Shown: positions 43,795-51,263, counted from the stretch's first letter. The stretch: 64,000 bases of DNA from Photobacterium arenosum (GCF_014841115.1 NZ_JACYTP010000007.1:159267-223266), one strand, 5' to 3'. Notes: a model not told the origin generated them from the sequence alone. Made by a program: numbers and translations.

Positions 43795-44001
43795 GACGTT
43801 GTTTTTTCGTCAAGTATCTGTCCAAGAGCTTTACTTAGCGAGCGACAACCAGCTTCAATCCAGATAATAACGTTGGCACATCTGCAGAAGGGCCGAGGAT
43901 TGTTGAGAGTGCTATTTTTTGTGGATTAGTACCTTGCCTTGGTAGTCTCCAGCTATTATGTAATCAGACTTTCAAGGTGTGGCAAACCTGATAAGGGGAG
44001 T
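43795..44001 (-). mobile_element. IS110-family remnant D
   Basis: It shares its full length with remnant E (47308-47565): GACGTTGTTTTTTCGTCAAG, CTGTCCAAGAGCTTTAC, GTTGAGAGTGCT, TTGTGGATTAGTACCTTGCC, then GTGTGGCAAACCTGAT at the leader end. The transposase frame is broken. It lies 48 bases after the DinB stop and ends 52 bases before the SRPBCC start. Confidence 0.75.
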
Positions 44002-44052
44002 CTATATTATTCATTCTGCATTACTAATCTCACTTGTTTTGGAGCCATGATC

Positions 44053-44490
44053 ATGACTGATGACAGAATGCTGCGAACCTCAAGAAACTTGCCTTTCACA
44101 CCCAAGGAAGTATATAGCGCATTTGCATCGGCAGAGTTATTAGCGTTGTGGTGGGGGCCTGATGGCTTCACCAATACATTCGAGGTTTTTGAGTTTACTG
44201 CAGGGGGGCGCTGGAAATTCGTAATGCATAGCCCTGATGGAGCAGATTATCTCAATGACAGCTTCTTCAAAGAACTTGTGCCTGATACTAAAATTGTGAT
44301 TCATCATGATTGCCCTCCAAATTTCAAGCTTACTGTTAGCCTGACTCCAGAAGGTGATGGTACGCGCTTAACTTGGGAGCAAGTTTTTGACAACGCTGAA
44401 ACAGCGCACGCTGTAAAAAAAAGGGCAGGTTTAGCAAATGAGCAAAATATTGATCGTCTAACAACTGTGCTAAGAGAAGTCTCGAATTGA
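44053..44490 (+). CDS. SRPBCC/AHSA1-domain protein
   Basis: 145 residues from the ATG at 44053 with GGAG eight bases upstream. The AHSA1-like (activator of Hsp90 ATPase homologue 1-type) pattern is clear: RTSRNLPFTPKEVYSAFASA, ELLALWWGPDGFTNTFEVFE, GGRWKFVMHSPDG and a long C-terminal helix. These proteins bind hydrophobic ligands; a specific role cannot be given. The end of the gene carries the TGACAAATAAG repeat. Confidence 0.9.
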   Translation: MTDDRMLRTSRNLPFTPKEVYSAFASAELLALWWGPDGFTNTFEVFEFTAGGRWKFVMHSPDGADYLNDSFFKELVPDTKIVIHHDCPPNFKLTVSLTPEGDGTRLTWEQVFDNAETAHAVKKRAGLANEQNIDRLTTVLREVSN

Positions 44491-44545
44491 CAAATAAGGC
44501 TATGTGTTGCGTAGCCGACATGTTATCTGGATGTTGAACAAGACT
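44488..44545 (+). repeat. Cassette 3'-end repeat, copy 2
   Basis: Begins in the stop codon of the SRPBCC gene (TGACAAATAAGG), then GTGTTGCGTAGCCGACAT and TTATCTGGATGTTGAACAAG. It matches the repeat after the methyltransferase at 40951 with about ten differences. Confidence 0.65.
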
Positions 44546-44956
44546 GTGCCGATATATTAATAAAACCGCCGGGTTGAGCGTGAAAACTCAGATATAAAGC
44601 AACACATTTAATGCGGAGAAGAATTACACATCAGGATCGTAAATTGTTATCACTGTTATTAATAAATACGGACTTTATGACGAACAAGAACAATGACAGA
44701 AAATCAGGCGGAATCACGCTTTTGAAGAATGGGGAAATGCTTTTCTCCCAAAGATATCGGTAGGCTTTCGGCTATTGAAAAATTAGATAAATGGTAATTA
44801 AGCACGATAACTTAACTTCTGATGCAAGCATTCATGGTGTATCTTTTGGTGAGCATGCTTCAGAAAACTGTTCGTATGTGGCTTTACTAATGGAATTTTA
44901 TTACATCACTGACATCCTTGTCGTGTCGGTGTTAAATGCCATTAAGGATATCGAGA
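44546..44956. other. AT-rich spacer without a supported gene
   Basis: About 410 bases. A frame at 44791-44979 (62 codons) has no ribosome site or similarity that I recognise and overlaps the start of the next gene remnant. Short coding-like tracts near 44640-44740 are interrupted. It is probably decayed cassette DNA. Confidence 0.4.
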
Positions 44957-45104
44957 ATGGAATTAATTCGAAAATTTAAAAAAGAAGAGCAATCAAATCA
45001 TATATAAAGAAACTTCCAAGCATGCTTAAAAAGGATTACAGGAAATCAAAAAGATATACCCCAAAACAGGTTAAAAGTACGATCGAGAGAGGCTACCTAT
45101 CTGT
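44957..45104 (+). pseudogene. Small conserved protein gene (DUF6559-like), N-terminal part, frameshifted and interrupted
   Basis: The ATG at 44957 gives MELIRKF, then a six-A run (44978-44983) shifts the frame. The next frame continues KRRAIKSYIKKLPSMLKKDY and RKSKRYTPKQVKSTIERGYLSV up to 45104. The continuation VYACYGIAMFSNRKDFDQFH is found 1.6 kb to the right at 46737. Joining the two at the CCTATCTGT duplication restores one frame. The family name is recalled, not verified. One missing A in the run and one insertion inactivate the gene. Confidence 0.7.
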
Positions 45105-45263
45105 CAGGGTAGGAGCATACTTTATTAAATCGCATTCCGAATCGGTAATTACGCTTATATATGCACTTTACGTTTTAATGCCTATAGAAATTAAGCCAAA
45201 AAATACTGAATGTTTGCATGATAGGCATTTGTTAACGTTTTTACAAAGTGTGCTCTCGCCCTG
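45105..45263. mobile_element. Miniature inverted-repeat element 1 (159 bp)
   Basis: The left end is CAGGGTAGGAGCATACTTTA; the right end read outward is CAGGGCGAGAGCACACTTT. The AT-rich body has no ORF of its own (the frame through it is the disrupted host gene). The body is not obviously similar to element 2; only the ends are shared. Confidence 0.75.
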
Positions 45264-45374
45264 CACTATTGATGTCTTGTAACAGGCATCGCCAACCCAC
45301 GTAAAATTTTGCGGTGAAAAAGTTTTTTTCAATTTTTATAAATTCCATGCATATTTCCTTTTTTATGATGATAT

Positions 45375-46232
45375 TTATTTTTGCAGAATATTTTTAACCG
45401 CTTGTTCAATGTTAGGGTATTTGAATTCATACCCCGCGTTGACGATTTTATGAGACACCAAATGTTGCCCATGAAAAGAATCGATAGCGTGATTTTTGCC
45501 AGCTTTTGTATTGGCAATGGCTTTATATATATCCTGCGAAGAAGCCGGTTGTGGTGCCACAGAATTATAGACACCATCTAAATTATGTTGCACCGCAAAG
45601 GCAAAAATGCCCGCCATGTCGTCCACGTGGTTCCACGGAAATGCATCTGGGCTTGATTGCAAAGCCAGTTGCGGATTCGCACTTACCGCACTTTCAAAAA
45701 TTGGAAAAATACCACCATCTTTCCCAAGCACCAACGATACTCTTATTTTAGAAACGTGGTCAGCCATACCATCAGTTTTAAATTCATCTGCGGCAGCTTC
45801 CCAATCGATACATAATTGTGCATCAAAGTCCGTGCCTGGTTCTCCGTTCTCGTCGATTTCCATTGTTTTGTCGGTATAGCCATAGTAACCAATAGCCGAT
45901 GCCGATACAAAGCCCGTCAGTTTTTGATTGCGTTCTTTTAATTTTTTCCGCAGAAAATCTGCCGCTCCAATTCTTGTCTCACGTACCAGTTGTTGTCTTT
46001 CGGGAGTGAGCGGTGTTCCGTCATTGAGTTTTGACCCAGAAAGATGAACGATATAATCTACATCATCCAATGCTTTTTCGTTTATCGTCCAGTTTTCTAG
46101 ATTCCATTCGTATTCATTTGAAGCACGAGGCATTCTTGTTAATAATTTAATCGTGTAATTGCTTTCCAATTTTGAAATTAAATGTCTGGCAACAAAACTA
46201 TTGGCTCCGGTTATCAATACTGTTTGTTTCAT
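45375..46232 (-). CDS. TIGR01777-type NAD(P)-dependent epimerase/SDR protein
   Basis: 285 residues. An extended SDR starts with VLITGANSFVARHLISKLES (GxxGxxA/G), followed by DYIVHLSGSKLNDG, FVSASAIGYYGYTD (the YYGxxD signature of the TIGR01777/YfcH group, about residues 113-126), and FPWNHVDDMAGIF. The Lys/Asn-rich codon usage and low GC differ from the host and recall Bacteroidetes-type sequences (by impression only). AAGGAAACAG precedes the ATG. It is the only intact gene carried in the composite element. Function unknown. Confidence 0.87.
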   Translation of the reverse strand: MKQTVLITGANSFVARHLISKLESNYTIKLLTRMPRASNEYEWNLENWTINEKALDDVDYIVHLSGSKLNDGTPLTPERQQLVRETRIGAADFLRKKLKERNQKLTGFVSASAIGYYGYTDKTMEIDENGEPGTDFDAQLCIDWEAAADEFKTDGMADHVSKIRVSLVLGKDGGIFPIFESAVSANPQLALQSSPDAFPWNHVDDMAGIFAFAVQHNLDGVYNSVAPQPASSQDIYKAIANTKAGKNHAIDSFHGQHLVSHKIVNAGYEFKYPNIEQAVKNILQK

Positions 46233-46405
46233 TCTGTTTCCTTTTGATTATTGCATAAATTTCGCTTAAAGATACGAAATATATACTATGATAGCATAGA
46301 ATTATCAGGGCGGGATCGCACTTTGTTAAAGCTATTAATTTACCAAATAATGTAATGATCTAATAAGGAAAAATTTACTCGGTTTCTCTATATGTCACTT
46401 TTCCA

Positions 46406-46560
46406 TCACCTGTCTTTAGTTGAACTGGAAATCGCGTCAAGAAACTGCGGCAGAAATGCGCCAAAGAAGAGTAATCCTTTGGGGTTCAATAAAGCGGCAA
46501 ATAAACTCCGGCGAAAAGCGGCAGCAGGGCTGTCTACTTGCGTTTTTTTGAGTGTGTCTG
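46406..46560 (-). pseudogene. LysE/RhtB exporter fragment
   Basis: The minus strand encodes FRRSLFAALLNPKGLLFFGA then FLPQFLDAI, the central NPK segment of LysE-family exporters, and ends in a stop soon after. Both the N-terminal half and the C-terminal helices are missing. The right side is cut by the end of miniature element 2 at 46566. Confidence 0.8.
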
Positions 46561-46565
46561 AGGTG

Positions 46566-46726
46566 CAGGGTGAGAGCATACTAACTTTTTCATTCATATA
46601 ACAAACACTTCGTGTATTTTTTGAGCTCAAAGTTTTTATCTTCTCGGCAATTTTCGTAAAATTGGCCTAGATTTTAAGCTCGTTTACCACTTGAACAAGA
46701 AATAAACGAAGTATGCTCGCGCCCTG
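46566..46726. mobile_element. Miniature inverted-repeat element 2 (161 bp)
   Basis: The left end is CAGGGTGAGAGCATACTAAC; the right end read outward is CAGGGCGCGAGCATACTTCG. The AT-rich body contains internal short palindromes (TTTTTGAGCTCAAAGTT). One base separates its right end from the CCTATCTGT duplication. Confidence 0.75.
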
Positions 46727-46736
46727 GCCTATCTGT

Positions 46737-46977
46737 GGTGTATGCATGTTACGGTATTGCTATGTTTTCAAACAGGAAAGACTTCGATCAGTTCCATCAA
46801 GAAATCGGCGAAAATTGCGATTATGATGCGATGCGTTGTGAGATAGGAGATATCTACTTTAATGGCAGCTCAGATTTCAGCGTCAGTGACATAACTTCGG
46901 CCTCATCAGATTCTGGTGGGGGTATTGATGCTGGAGGTTTTTCTGGTGGAGATAGCGGTGGCGGTGGTGGCGACTAA
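46737..46977 (+). pseudogene. DUF6559-like gene, C-terminal part
   Basis: It continues the interrupted gene: VYACYGIAMFSNRKDFDQFH, then QEIGENCDYDAMRCEIGDIY, then a Ser/Gly/Asp tail (SSDSGGGIDAGGFSGGDSGG and GGGD). The glycine-rich tail with SGGD repeats is low complexity. Translated alone from 46735 it would give 80 residues lacking the N-terminal basic region. Confidence 0.7.
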
Positions 46978-47145
46978 ATATCGGGGGTAGAGATGGATGT
47001 AAGCTTAGGTTGTTGACGCCGGGAGCGCCTGTAAACGATCAGAAGCACCTGATTTAATTACAACAAATAAACAACCCGAATAATTGCCCGCTACAACAAT
47101 ATGCCACTGATTTAGTGGAGGTTTTCACTGGGCGATCACCGAATC

Positions 47146-47290
47146 ATGGAGAAAGAAAATAGCAGTGCCGAATGATCTGGCTCAAGCGCTGGAGGCTACA
47201 TCAGAGGCGCGAGCCACATGGGATGCGACTAACTGGATATGCTGGATAGTTTCAGCTAAACAGGCGAAGGTCGGGAATGACAAGGACAGT
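47146..47290 (+). pseudogene. Internally deleted copy of the YdeI/DUF1905-like gene
   Basis: ATGGAGAAAGAAAATAGC matches the start of the intact gene at 48042, then jumps about 300 bases to VPNDLAQALEATSEARATWD, matching residues ~101-120 of the intact protein. The deletion joins two GTGCMG repeats and creates a stop after nine codons. The following IS110 remnant E starts near 47308. Confidence 0.85.
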
Positions 47291-47307
47291 CACATTCAAG
47301 ACAAATT

Positions 47308-47565
47308 GATGACGTTGTTTTTCGTTAAGTGTCTGCCCAAGAACTTTACGATGCGCGACACAACCCGTTTTCATCCGGATGACAACGTTGACTTGTATGC
47401 AAAATGACCGAAGACTGTTGAGTGTACTGTTTTGTGGGTCAGCCCCCTGTCTTGGTGATCCTTGCCGTGGATACTGCTGCTATGTTTGTTTAATCAATGC
47501 TATAGACAGATTACGACAGGGATTTCGTAATCAGGCTTACCCAGTGTGGCAGAGCCTGATGAGGG
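47308..47565 (-). mobile_element. IS110-family remnant E
   Basis: It contains ACTGTTTTGTGGGTCAGC, CCGTGGATACTGCTGCTATG, ATAGACAGATTACGACAGGG and the leader hairpin ATCAGGCTT-ACCCAGTGTGGCAG-AGCCTGAT. The tnp-proximal part (47308-47440) is shared with remnant D. The transposase frame is broken by several changes. Confidence 0.78.
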
Positions 47566-47713
47566 TTCATGTCCAGGGCGACCGCATGAGTGCTTAGTTT
47601 TTCATCACCTGACTAAAACCAGCACTTAATACAGCCTCAAGCATTGATGTATTTATCATGCATCGCTTTTGTTTTCCGACGATGCTGAGCTTGGTTGGCA
47701 CATGCAATTGCCG

Positions 47714-47937
47714 TATCGACAGGCTGAGTGTCATCAACAGGATAGTCAGCCACAATCCCAGGGAAAAATACATGGATGTATTTTTAGGTTGTCGGCGCAA
47801 GGAGCGCCTACAACCGGCCCGGACAACATCAGCAAAATCAAAGGCTTTTCTGGGCACTCTTTGAGCCAGCAAAGAGTGTCTGGCGCGCAACGTAGAATGT
47901 TGGACAAGGCGCTGGTTTTAAGCGCGACATACAAAGT
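47714..47937. repeat. Dispersed ~220-bp repeat R, copy 2
   Basis: It matches 41096-41317 over its length (about 85-90% by eye), including the GGCGCAAGGAGCGCC stem and CACTCTTT...AAAGAGTG arms. A short related piece, GACGCCGGGAGCGCCTGTAA, occurs near 47017. Short ORFs across it on either strand are not conserved in frame between the copies. Confidence 0.78.
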
Positions 47938-48041
47938 GATTCAATGGGGCTGGAGGCTAAACTCACTCCCCCCAGCATAACTGTCTGCTAAAATACTATG
48001 TCGTTCGTTCAGGGAAAGTTTCATAGGGAGGTCATCAAATC

Positions 48042-48590
48042 ATGGAGAAAGAAAACAACCGTGCAGAATTCGACGCGCGATTGCTTCGCCCCAGGGACTT
48101 GGGCGGCGATAGTGAGTGGGCTTTTGTTGTGTTGCCTCAGGAGGTAAGCGCAACGTTGCCAAGGCGTGGTCGTATCACTGTTTCAGGCACCTTAAACGGT
48201 AACAGTTTCACTGTTTTGCTTGAACCGGATGGCAAGAAAAGCCATTGGCTGCGTATCGACCGGGCTCTGCTGGCGGCTTCAGGTGCCAGTATTGGTGACA
48301 CGGCACATTTCGAGATTTTCGCCGGGGAGGAACCTGAACCGGATGTGCCGGAGGATCTGGCTCAAGCGCTGGAGGCGGCACCTGAGGCGCGAGCCACATG
48401 GGATGCGACGACGACCATTGCCCGTGTAGACTGGATTCACTGGATAGTTTCGGCCAAGCAGGCCAAGACCCGCGTGAAACGCATTCATGACGCATGCGAC
48501 ATGCTTGCTTCGGGGAAGAAGAGAGTGTGTTGCTTTGACCCGTCAGGTTTCTACAGCAAAGCGTTCAGTGCGCCACAGGCTGAAGAGTAG
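48042..48590 (+). CDS. YdeI/OmdA-like protein with DUF1905 domain
   Basis: 182 residues. The N-terminal DUF1905 beta-barrel-like domain includes EFDARLLRPRDLGGDSEWAF, GRITVSGTLNGNSF and HWLRIDRALLAASGASIGD. A C-terminal OmdA-type segment follows: PEDLAQALEAAPEARATWDA, IHWIVSAKQAKTRVKRIHDA and the CDMLASGKKRVCCFDPSGFY tail. The function of these proteins is not established; some are cassette-borne. A GGGAGG ribosome site is present upstream. A deleted copy lies 0.9 kb to the left. Confidence 0.88.
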   Translation: MEKENNRAEFDARLLRPRDLGGDSEWAFVVLPQEVSATLPRRGRITVSGTLNGNSFTVLLEPDGKKSHWLRIDRALLAASGASIGDTAHFEIFAGEEPEPDVPEDLAQALEAAPEARATWDATTTIARVDWIHWIVSAKQAKTRVKRIHDACDMLASGKKRVCCFDPSGFYSKAFSAPQAEE

Positions 48591-48742
48591 AAAAACGGCA
48601 TGTAACGTGTCGAGGCAGCACTGGTTTTTAAGTGCGATACACAAATCAGAACCAGATTTGGCACGTTTTACAGTGTAAATGAGATGGTTTACCTAACTCA
48701 GGCATCCATGCCTGATACGTTGCTATTTGATTGACCGAGACG

Positions 48743-49156
48743 TTAACGGCGGAAGTGACGACCCCGTGATGAGCGCTCTTTATGGGCTGATGCGGCTTTG
48801 GCTTGCGACTTCAAAATGGATTCAACCGTCAGTGCCATTGGCTCTTTAGGCTTCAGGCCATGTGGGAAAGGGCGGGCGCGTGGCGGTAATTCATACTCTT
48901 CGCTCGTTGCGCGAGGCATACGCTTAAAGCGGTACAGGTAAAAGTTTTCCAGTTTCTCTCTTGCCCAGTCTGTTTTATTTAGATATTTCACACTGCTGGC
49001 AATCGAGGGGTTGACGTGAAAACAGTTAAACCGCATTGCTGTATCCAGAATGTCCCATCCGTAAAAATCGACCAGCTCTTGCAGTAAGGTTTCTAACTTA
49101 AGACCGTGCAATGGATTATTTTTTTGTAATTCAATTCTTTCTTCATCTGTCATCAT
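48743..49156 (-). CDS. VF530-type (DUF2132) small DNA-binding-like protein
   Basis: 137 residues. Residues about 13-75 match the VF530 pattern: NNPLHGLKLETLLQELVDFY, GWDILDTAMRFNCF, NPSIASSVKYLNKTDWAREK and LENFYLYRFKR. The remaining ~60 residues are a basic, Pro/Ala/Lys-rich tail ending RSSRGRHFRR. The family is a small helical protein first solved from Vibrio fischeri; DNA binding was proposed, not proven. AGGAACGCG precedes the double ATG at 49156. Confidence 0.85.
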   Translation of the reverse strand: MMTDEERIELQKNNPLHGLKLETLLQELVDFYGWDILDTAMRFNCFHVNPSIASSVKYLNKTDWAREKLENFYLYRFKRMPRATSEEYELPPRARPFPHGLKPKEPMALTVESILKSQAKAASAHKERSSRGRHFRR

Positions 49157-49389
49157 AACGCGTTCCTGAGTTTTTCACGTACCGGGGCTGGTTGGATTGG
49201 GTGGTATTCGCTCAACGCTTCAATTTAATACCAGAGCGGCACGAATGAGTAAGCTGTGCCATGAAGGTTGAGGGCACGGGATTCTAGCAGACTCGGCCTT
49301 GCTTCCCTATTATTATCGCTATTAATAGCAAGGAAGGAGCAAACCTTTTCCAGTGCCAACTCGCAACAAGCTGTCTTAGCCACTCGTTT

Positions 49390-49716
49390 TTACAGCAGCG
49401 CTTCACCAGTGCCTTTCAGCACTTTTTCAACCACACGCACCACTTTAGAGGTGGTGTAAATAACATCGGCAATCTTGCTGGGATCGTGTTTGGCCTTTAT
49501 GGCCAGCGACGTCAGGGTGATAAGGTTCGTCACCGCACTTTGGGTACGCGCAACGCCCAGATCGGGTAATGCCAGTGCTTCGCTGAGTTGGGTCAACAGC
49601 AGGTTGATGTCTTGCTGTAATTGCAGCGCCTGATCATAATCCAGCGTGATTTCTTTCACCTTGCGCAGCTCATTGATAGCTTCAGCCAGGTAGTTGCCCA
49701 ATGGCTTGTCGATCAT
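49390..49716 (-). CDS. Uncharacterised cytoplasmic helical protein, coupled to the lipoprotein gene
   Basis: 108 residues from the ATG at 49716 with GGAGGGG directly upstream. It is predicted almost wholly helical (IDKPLGNYLAEAINELRKVK, then YDQALQLQQDINLLLTQLSE), with no signal peptide or Cys. The ATG follows the stop of the lipoprotein gene by one base, so the pair is translationally coupled. No family is recognised; the heptad-like leucine spacing suggests a coiled coil. Confidence 0.72.
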   Translation of the reverse strand: MIDKPLGNYLAEAINELRKVKEITLDYDQALQLQQDINLLLTQLSEALALPDLGVARTQSAVTNLITLTSLAIKAKHDPSKIADVIYTTSKVVRVVEKVLKGTGEALL

Positions 49717-49717
49717 C

Positions 49718-50716
49718 TCACCCCTCCTCGCAAACAAGTTGATCATCTCTGAGCGCAAAGCCGGTTTCGCAGCTACCCAGCAGAGTGTTCAGTGATGAAT
49801 AATGTCGGCCGGTTTCGCTGAGTTCGCCTGCAATACGGATGAAGGCTTTACCGCTGAACTCGTTGTTAGCGACCAGTTCGGCAATCGCGTGGTGCTTCTC
49901 TTTCAGTGTCTGCGTAGCTTTGGCTAGTTGCTTGAAGATCAGCGCTGTTGAGGCGATATCCACTGAGCGCTGAGTCAGGCTTTCAATTTGCGCGATCACT
50001 GCCTCGTGGCTGAGCTTTCCCTGCGTTTTCATGATGTTGAAGCGACGGATATCGGTACTGAGCATATCCCGGCGTTCCGACAGCAGGGCGGCGTACAGTC
50101 TGCCGGAGGACAGGCGCTGGCTGATGGTATCGCAGATAGTGCTGATGGTCGGGTCGGCCTTGATAATGATGTCTTTCAGGGCTTTGCGCCGCTGAGATTC
50201 TGCTACCGTGGCGCCTATCCCTGCGATGGCGGATGACAGTATGTGGAAGGTGTCATCGCTGGCATCCAGCAGGGGTGTATTGGTCAGGGCAAGATACTGT
50301 TTGTTTGCTGAGATCAGCGAACCGCTTAGTTTGGCTGCGGCATAGTCAATGTCGCTGCGGTATTTGGCGTCTGCCAGTTCGCTGAGGGCCTGGCTGTAGT
50401 CTTGCAGGGAACGGTTCAGGGCGTATAGCGCGAACTGTTGTTGAGTAATATCGGCATAGGTTTTTGCCTGTTGCGTCATCCGGTCGGAGGTCAGCAGAGT
50501 GCTGGGGCGTTCCAGTTCCAGCGCCAGTGTGTTGGTGGCCCGTTTTGTCTGTAAGGTTTTGGTTTCCTGCATCATGTCGCCCAGCTGGCTGGTGAGCAGA
50601 TTACTGGCTTGCGCATACAAACCAACATCATTACTGGTATTCTGGCTGCAGGCAGAAAGAAAAAGCAGGCCAGCAGTGATGATACTCACTCTTGCAGCGC
50701 TAGCTCGGACGGGCAT
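49718..50716 (-). CDS. Uncharacterised lipoprotein
   Basis: 332 residues from the ATG at 50716. The signal peptide MPVRASAARVSIITAGLLFL ends in a lipobox LSAC with the Cys at about residue 22. The mature part is long and alpha-helical, rich in Gln/Ala/Leu (ADITQQQFALYALNRSLQDY and similar), as in helical-bundle periplasmic proteins. Two Cys pairs lie near the C-terminus (LLGSCETGF, LVCEEG). No enzyme motif was found. With the downstream coupled gene it may form a small envelope complex; the function is unknown. Confidence 0.78.
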   Translation of the reverse strand: MPVRASAARVSIITAGLLFLSACSQNTSNDVGLYAQASNLLTSQLGDMMQETKTLQTKRATNTLALELERPSTLLTSDRMTQQAKTYADITQQQFALYALNRSLQDYSQALSELADAKYRSDIDYAAAKLSGSLISANKQYLALTNTPLLDASDDTFHILSSAIAGIGATVAESQRRKALKDIIIKADPTISTICDTISQRLSSGRLYAALLSERRDMLSTDIRRFNIMKTQGKLSHEAVIAQIESLTQRSVDIASTALIFKQLAKATQTLKEKHHAIAELVANNEFSGKAFIRIAGELSETGRHYSSLNTLLGSCETGFALRDDQLVCEEG

Positions 50717-50904
50717 ATGAAATTCCAATGACAATATAAAAACGTATATGCATAACATAAATGCTATTGGTTGAGTATTCCCGCCAATTAGGGTTCGGGC
50801 GAAGGGAAATGTGCAGCGGGTAACAGTTTCGCTTTACCTTCCACTGGGGGGAAGCTTTAGTCTGCCTGTTGTGTACTGCAATGATTGTGACTTTGGAGGT
50901 AACA

Positions 50905-51018
50905 GTGGGATGTTGTAATCAGCCGCCTGATGGCGGCAGTGGTAATATCGGTTTGCTGGTGAAAACCGTACTGGTTATGGCTGTCGTGATTGCGCTATTG
51001 GCCGCGATTTTTGGCTGA
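50905..51018 (+). CDS. 37-residue membrane peptide (MGCCNQPP type)
   Basis: GTG start at 50905 with a perfect GGAGG five bases upstream. The peptide is MGCCNQPPDGGSGNIGLLVK followed by TVLVMAVVIALLAAIFG. It has a Cys-Cys pair and a Pro/Gly-rich head, then a single transmembrane helix reaching the C-terminus. I recall very similar short proteins in other Vibrionaceae and Shewanella, which supports its reality, but this was not checked. It is too short for most gene callers. It lies between the divergent lipoprotein and ABC-F genes. Confidence 0.75.
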   Translation: MGCCNQPPDGGSGNIGLLVKTVLVMAVVIALLAAIFG

Positions 51019-51221
51019 GGGGTGTCAACTGATGCCTTGCTGCCGATGTGCGATATGACCGCATACGATAGTCGATGCGGTTGACTCATGATTGAAAATT
51101 GCGTATTTTGCGACCGAATTATGTTTTTGGACCACTCTGCAATGTTTTACATCCTATTCAAGAATTTTGTCAGGCGACTGTGCTCCGCGCATTAACACGA
51201 TGAAGTGTTGCTCGGAGCTGA

Positions 51222-51263
51222 ATGTCTTCTGAATCTTCATCAGATATAGCCGTCATTCCCTGA
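51222..51263 (+). CDS. Possible 13-codon leader peptide ahead of the ABC-F gene
   Basis: ATG TCT TCT GAA TCT TCA TCA GAT ATA GCC GTC ATT CCC TGA gives MSSESSSDIAVIP, preceded by CGGAG at close spacing. It ends within the first hairpin of the structured leader. Leader peptides of this size control some ABC-F and resistance genes. The ribosome-site spacing is short and the call is speculative. Confidence 0.3.
   Translation: MSSESSSDIAVIP

Larger units (their letters stand above)
45105..46727. mobile_element. Composite element: two ~160-bp miniature inverted-repeat elements flanking a 1.3-kb gene segment
   Basis: It is bounded outside by the 9-bp direct repeat CCTATCTGT (45096-45104 and 46728-46736), which fits a target-site duplication. 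Four copies of an 18-20 bp terminal sequence, consensus CAGGGYRMGAGCAYACTT, lie at 45105 (+), 45246-45263 (-), 46566 (+) and 46709-46726 (-). Each pair makes a miniature element pointing outward at both ends. Between them are an intact SDR-type gene and a LysE fragment on the - strand. No transposase is encoded, so mobility needs a trans-acting enzyme. Confidence 0.8.

Noticed and set aside
44791..44979. 62-codon ORF MVIKHDNLTS... as a real gene
   Set aside because: No ribosome site, no recognised family, and its end overlaps the start of the DUF6559-like gene in another frame.
47594..47890. 98-codon minus-strand ORF across repeat R copy 2
   Set aside because: The frame is not preserved in copy 1 of the repeat and the region is full of inverted repeats, so it is structural rather than coding.
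40294..48590. A functional integron with its own integrase
   Set aside because: No tyrosine recombinase gene or complete attC site could be recognised here; only relic-like features are present.
51200..51232. Ten-codon frame MKCCSELNVF as the ABC-F leader peptide
   Set aside because: No ribosome site in front of its ATG; the 13-codon frame at 51222 is a better, though still weak, candidate.
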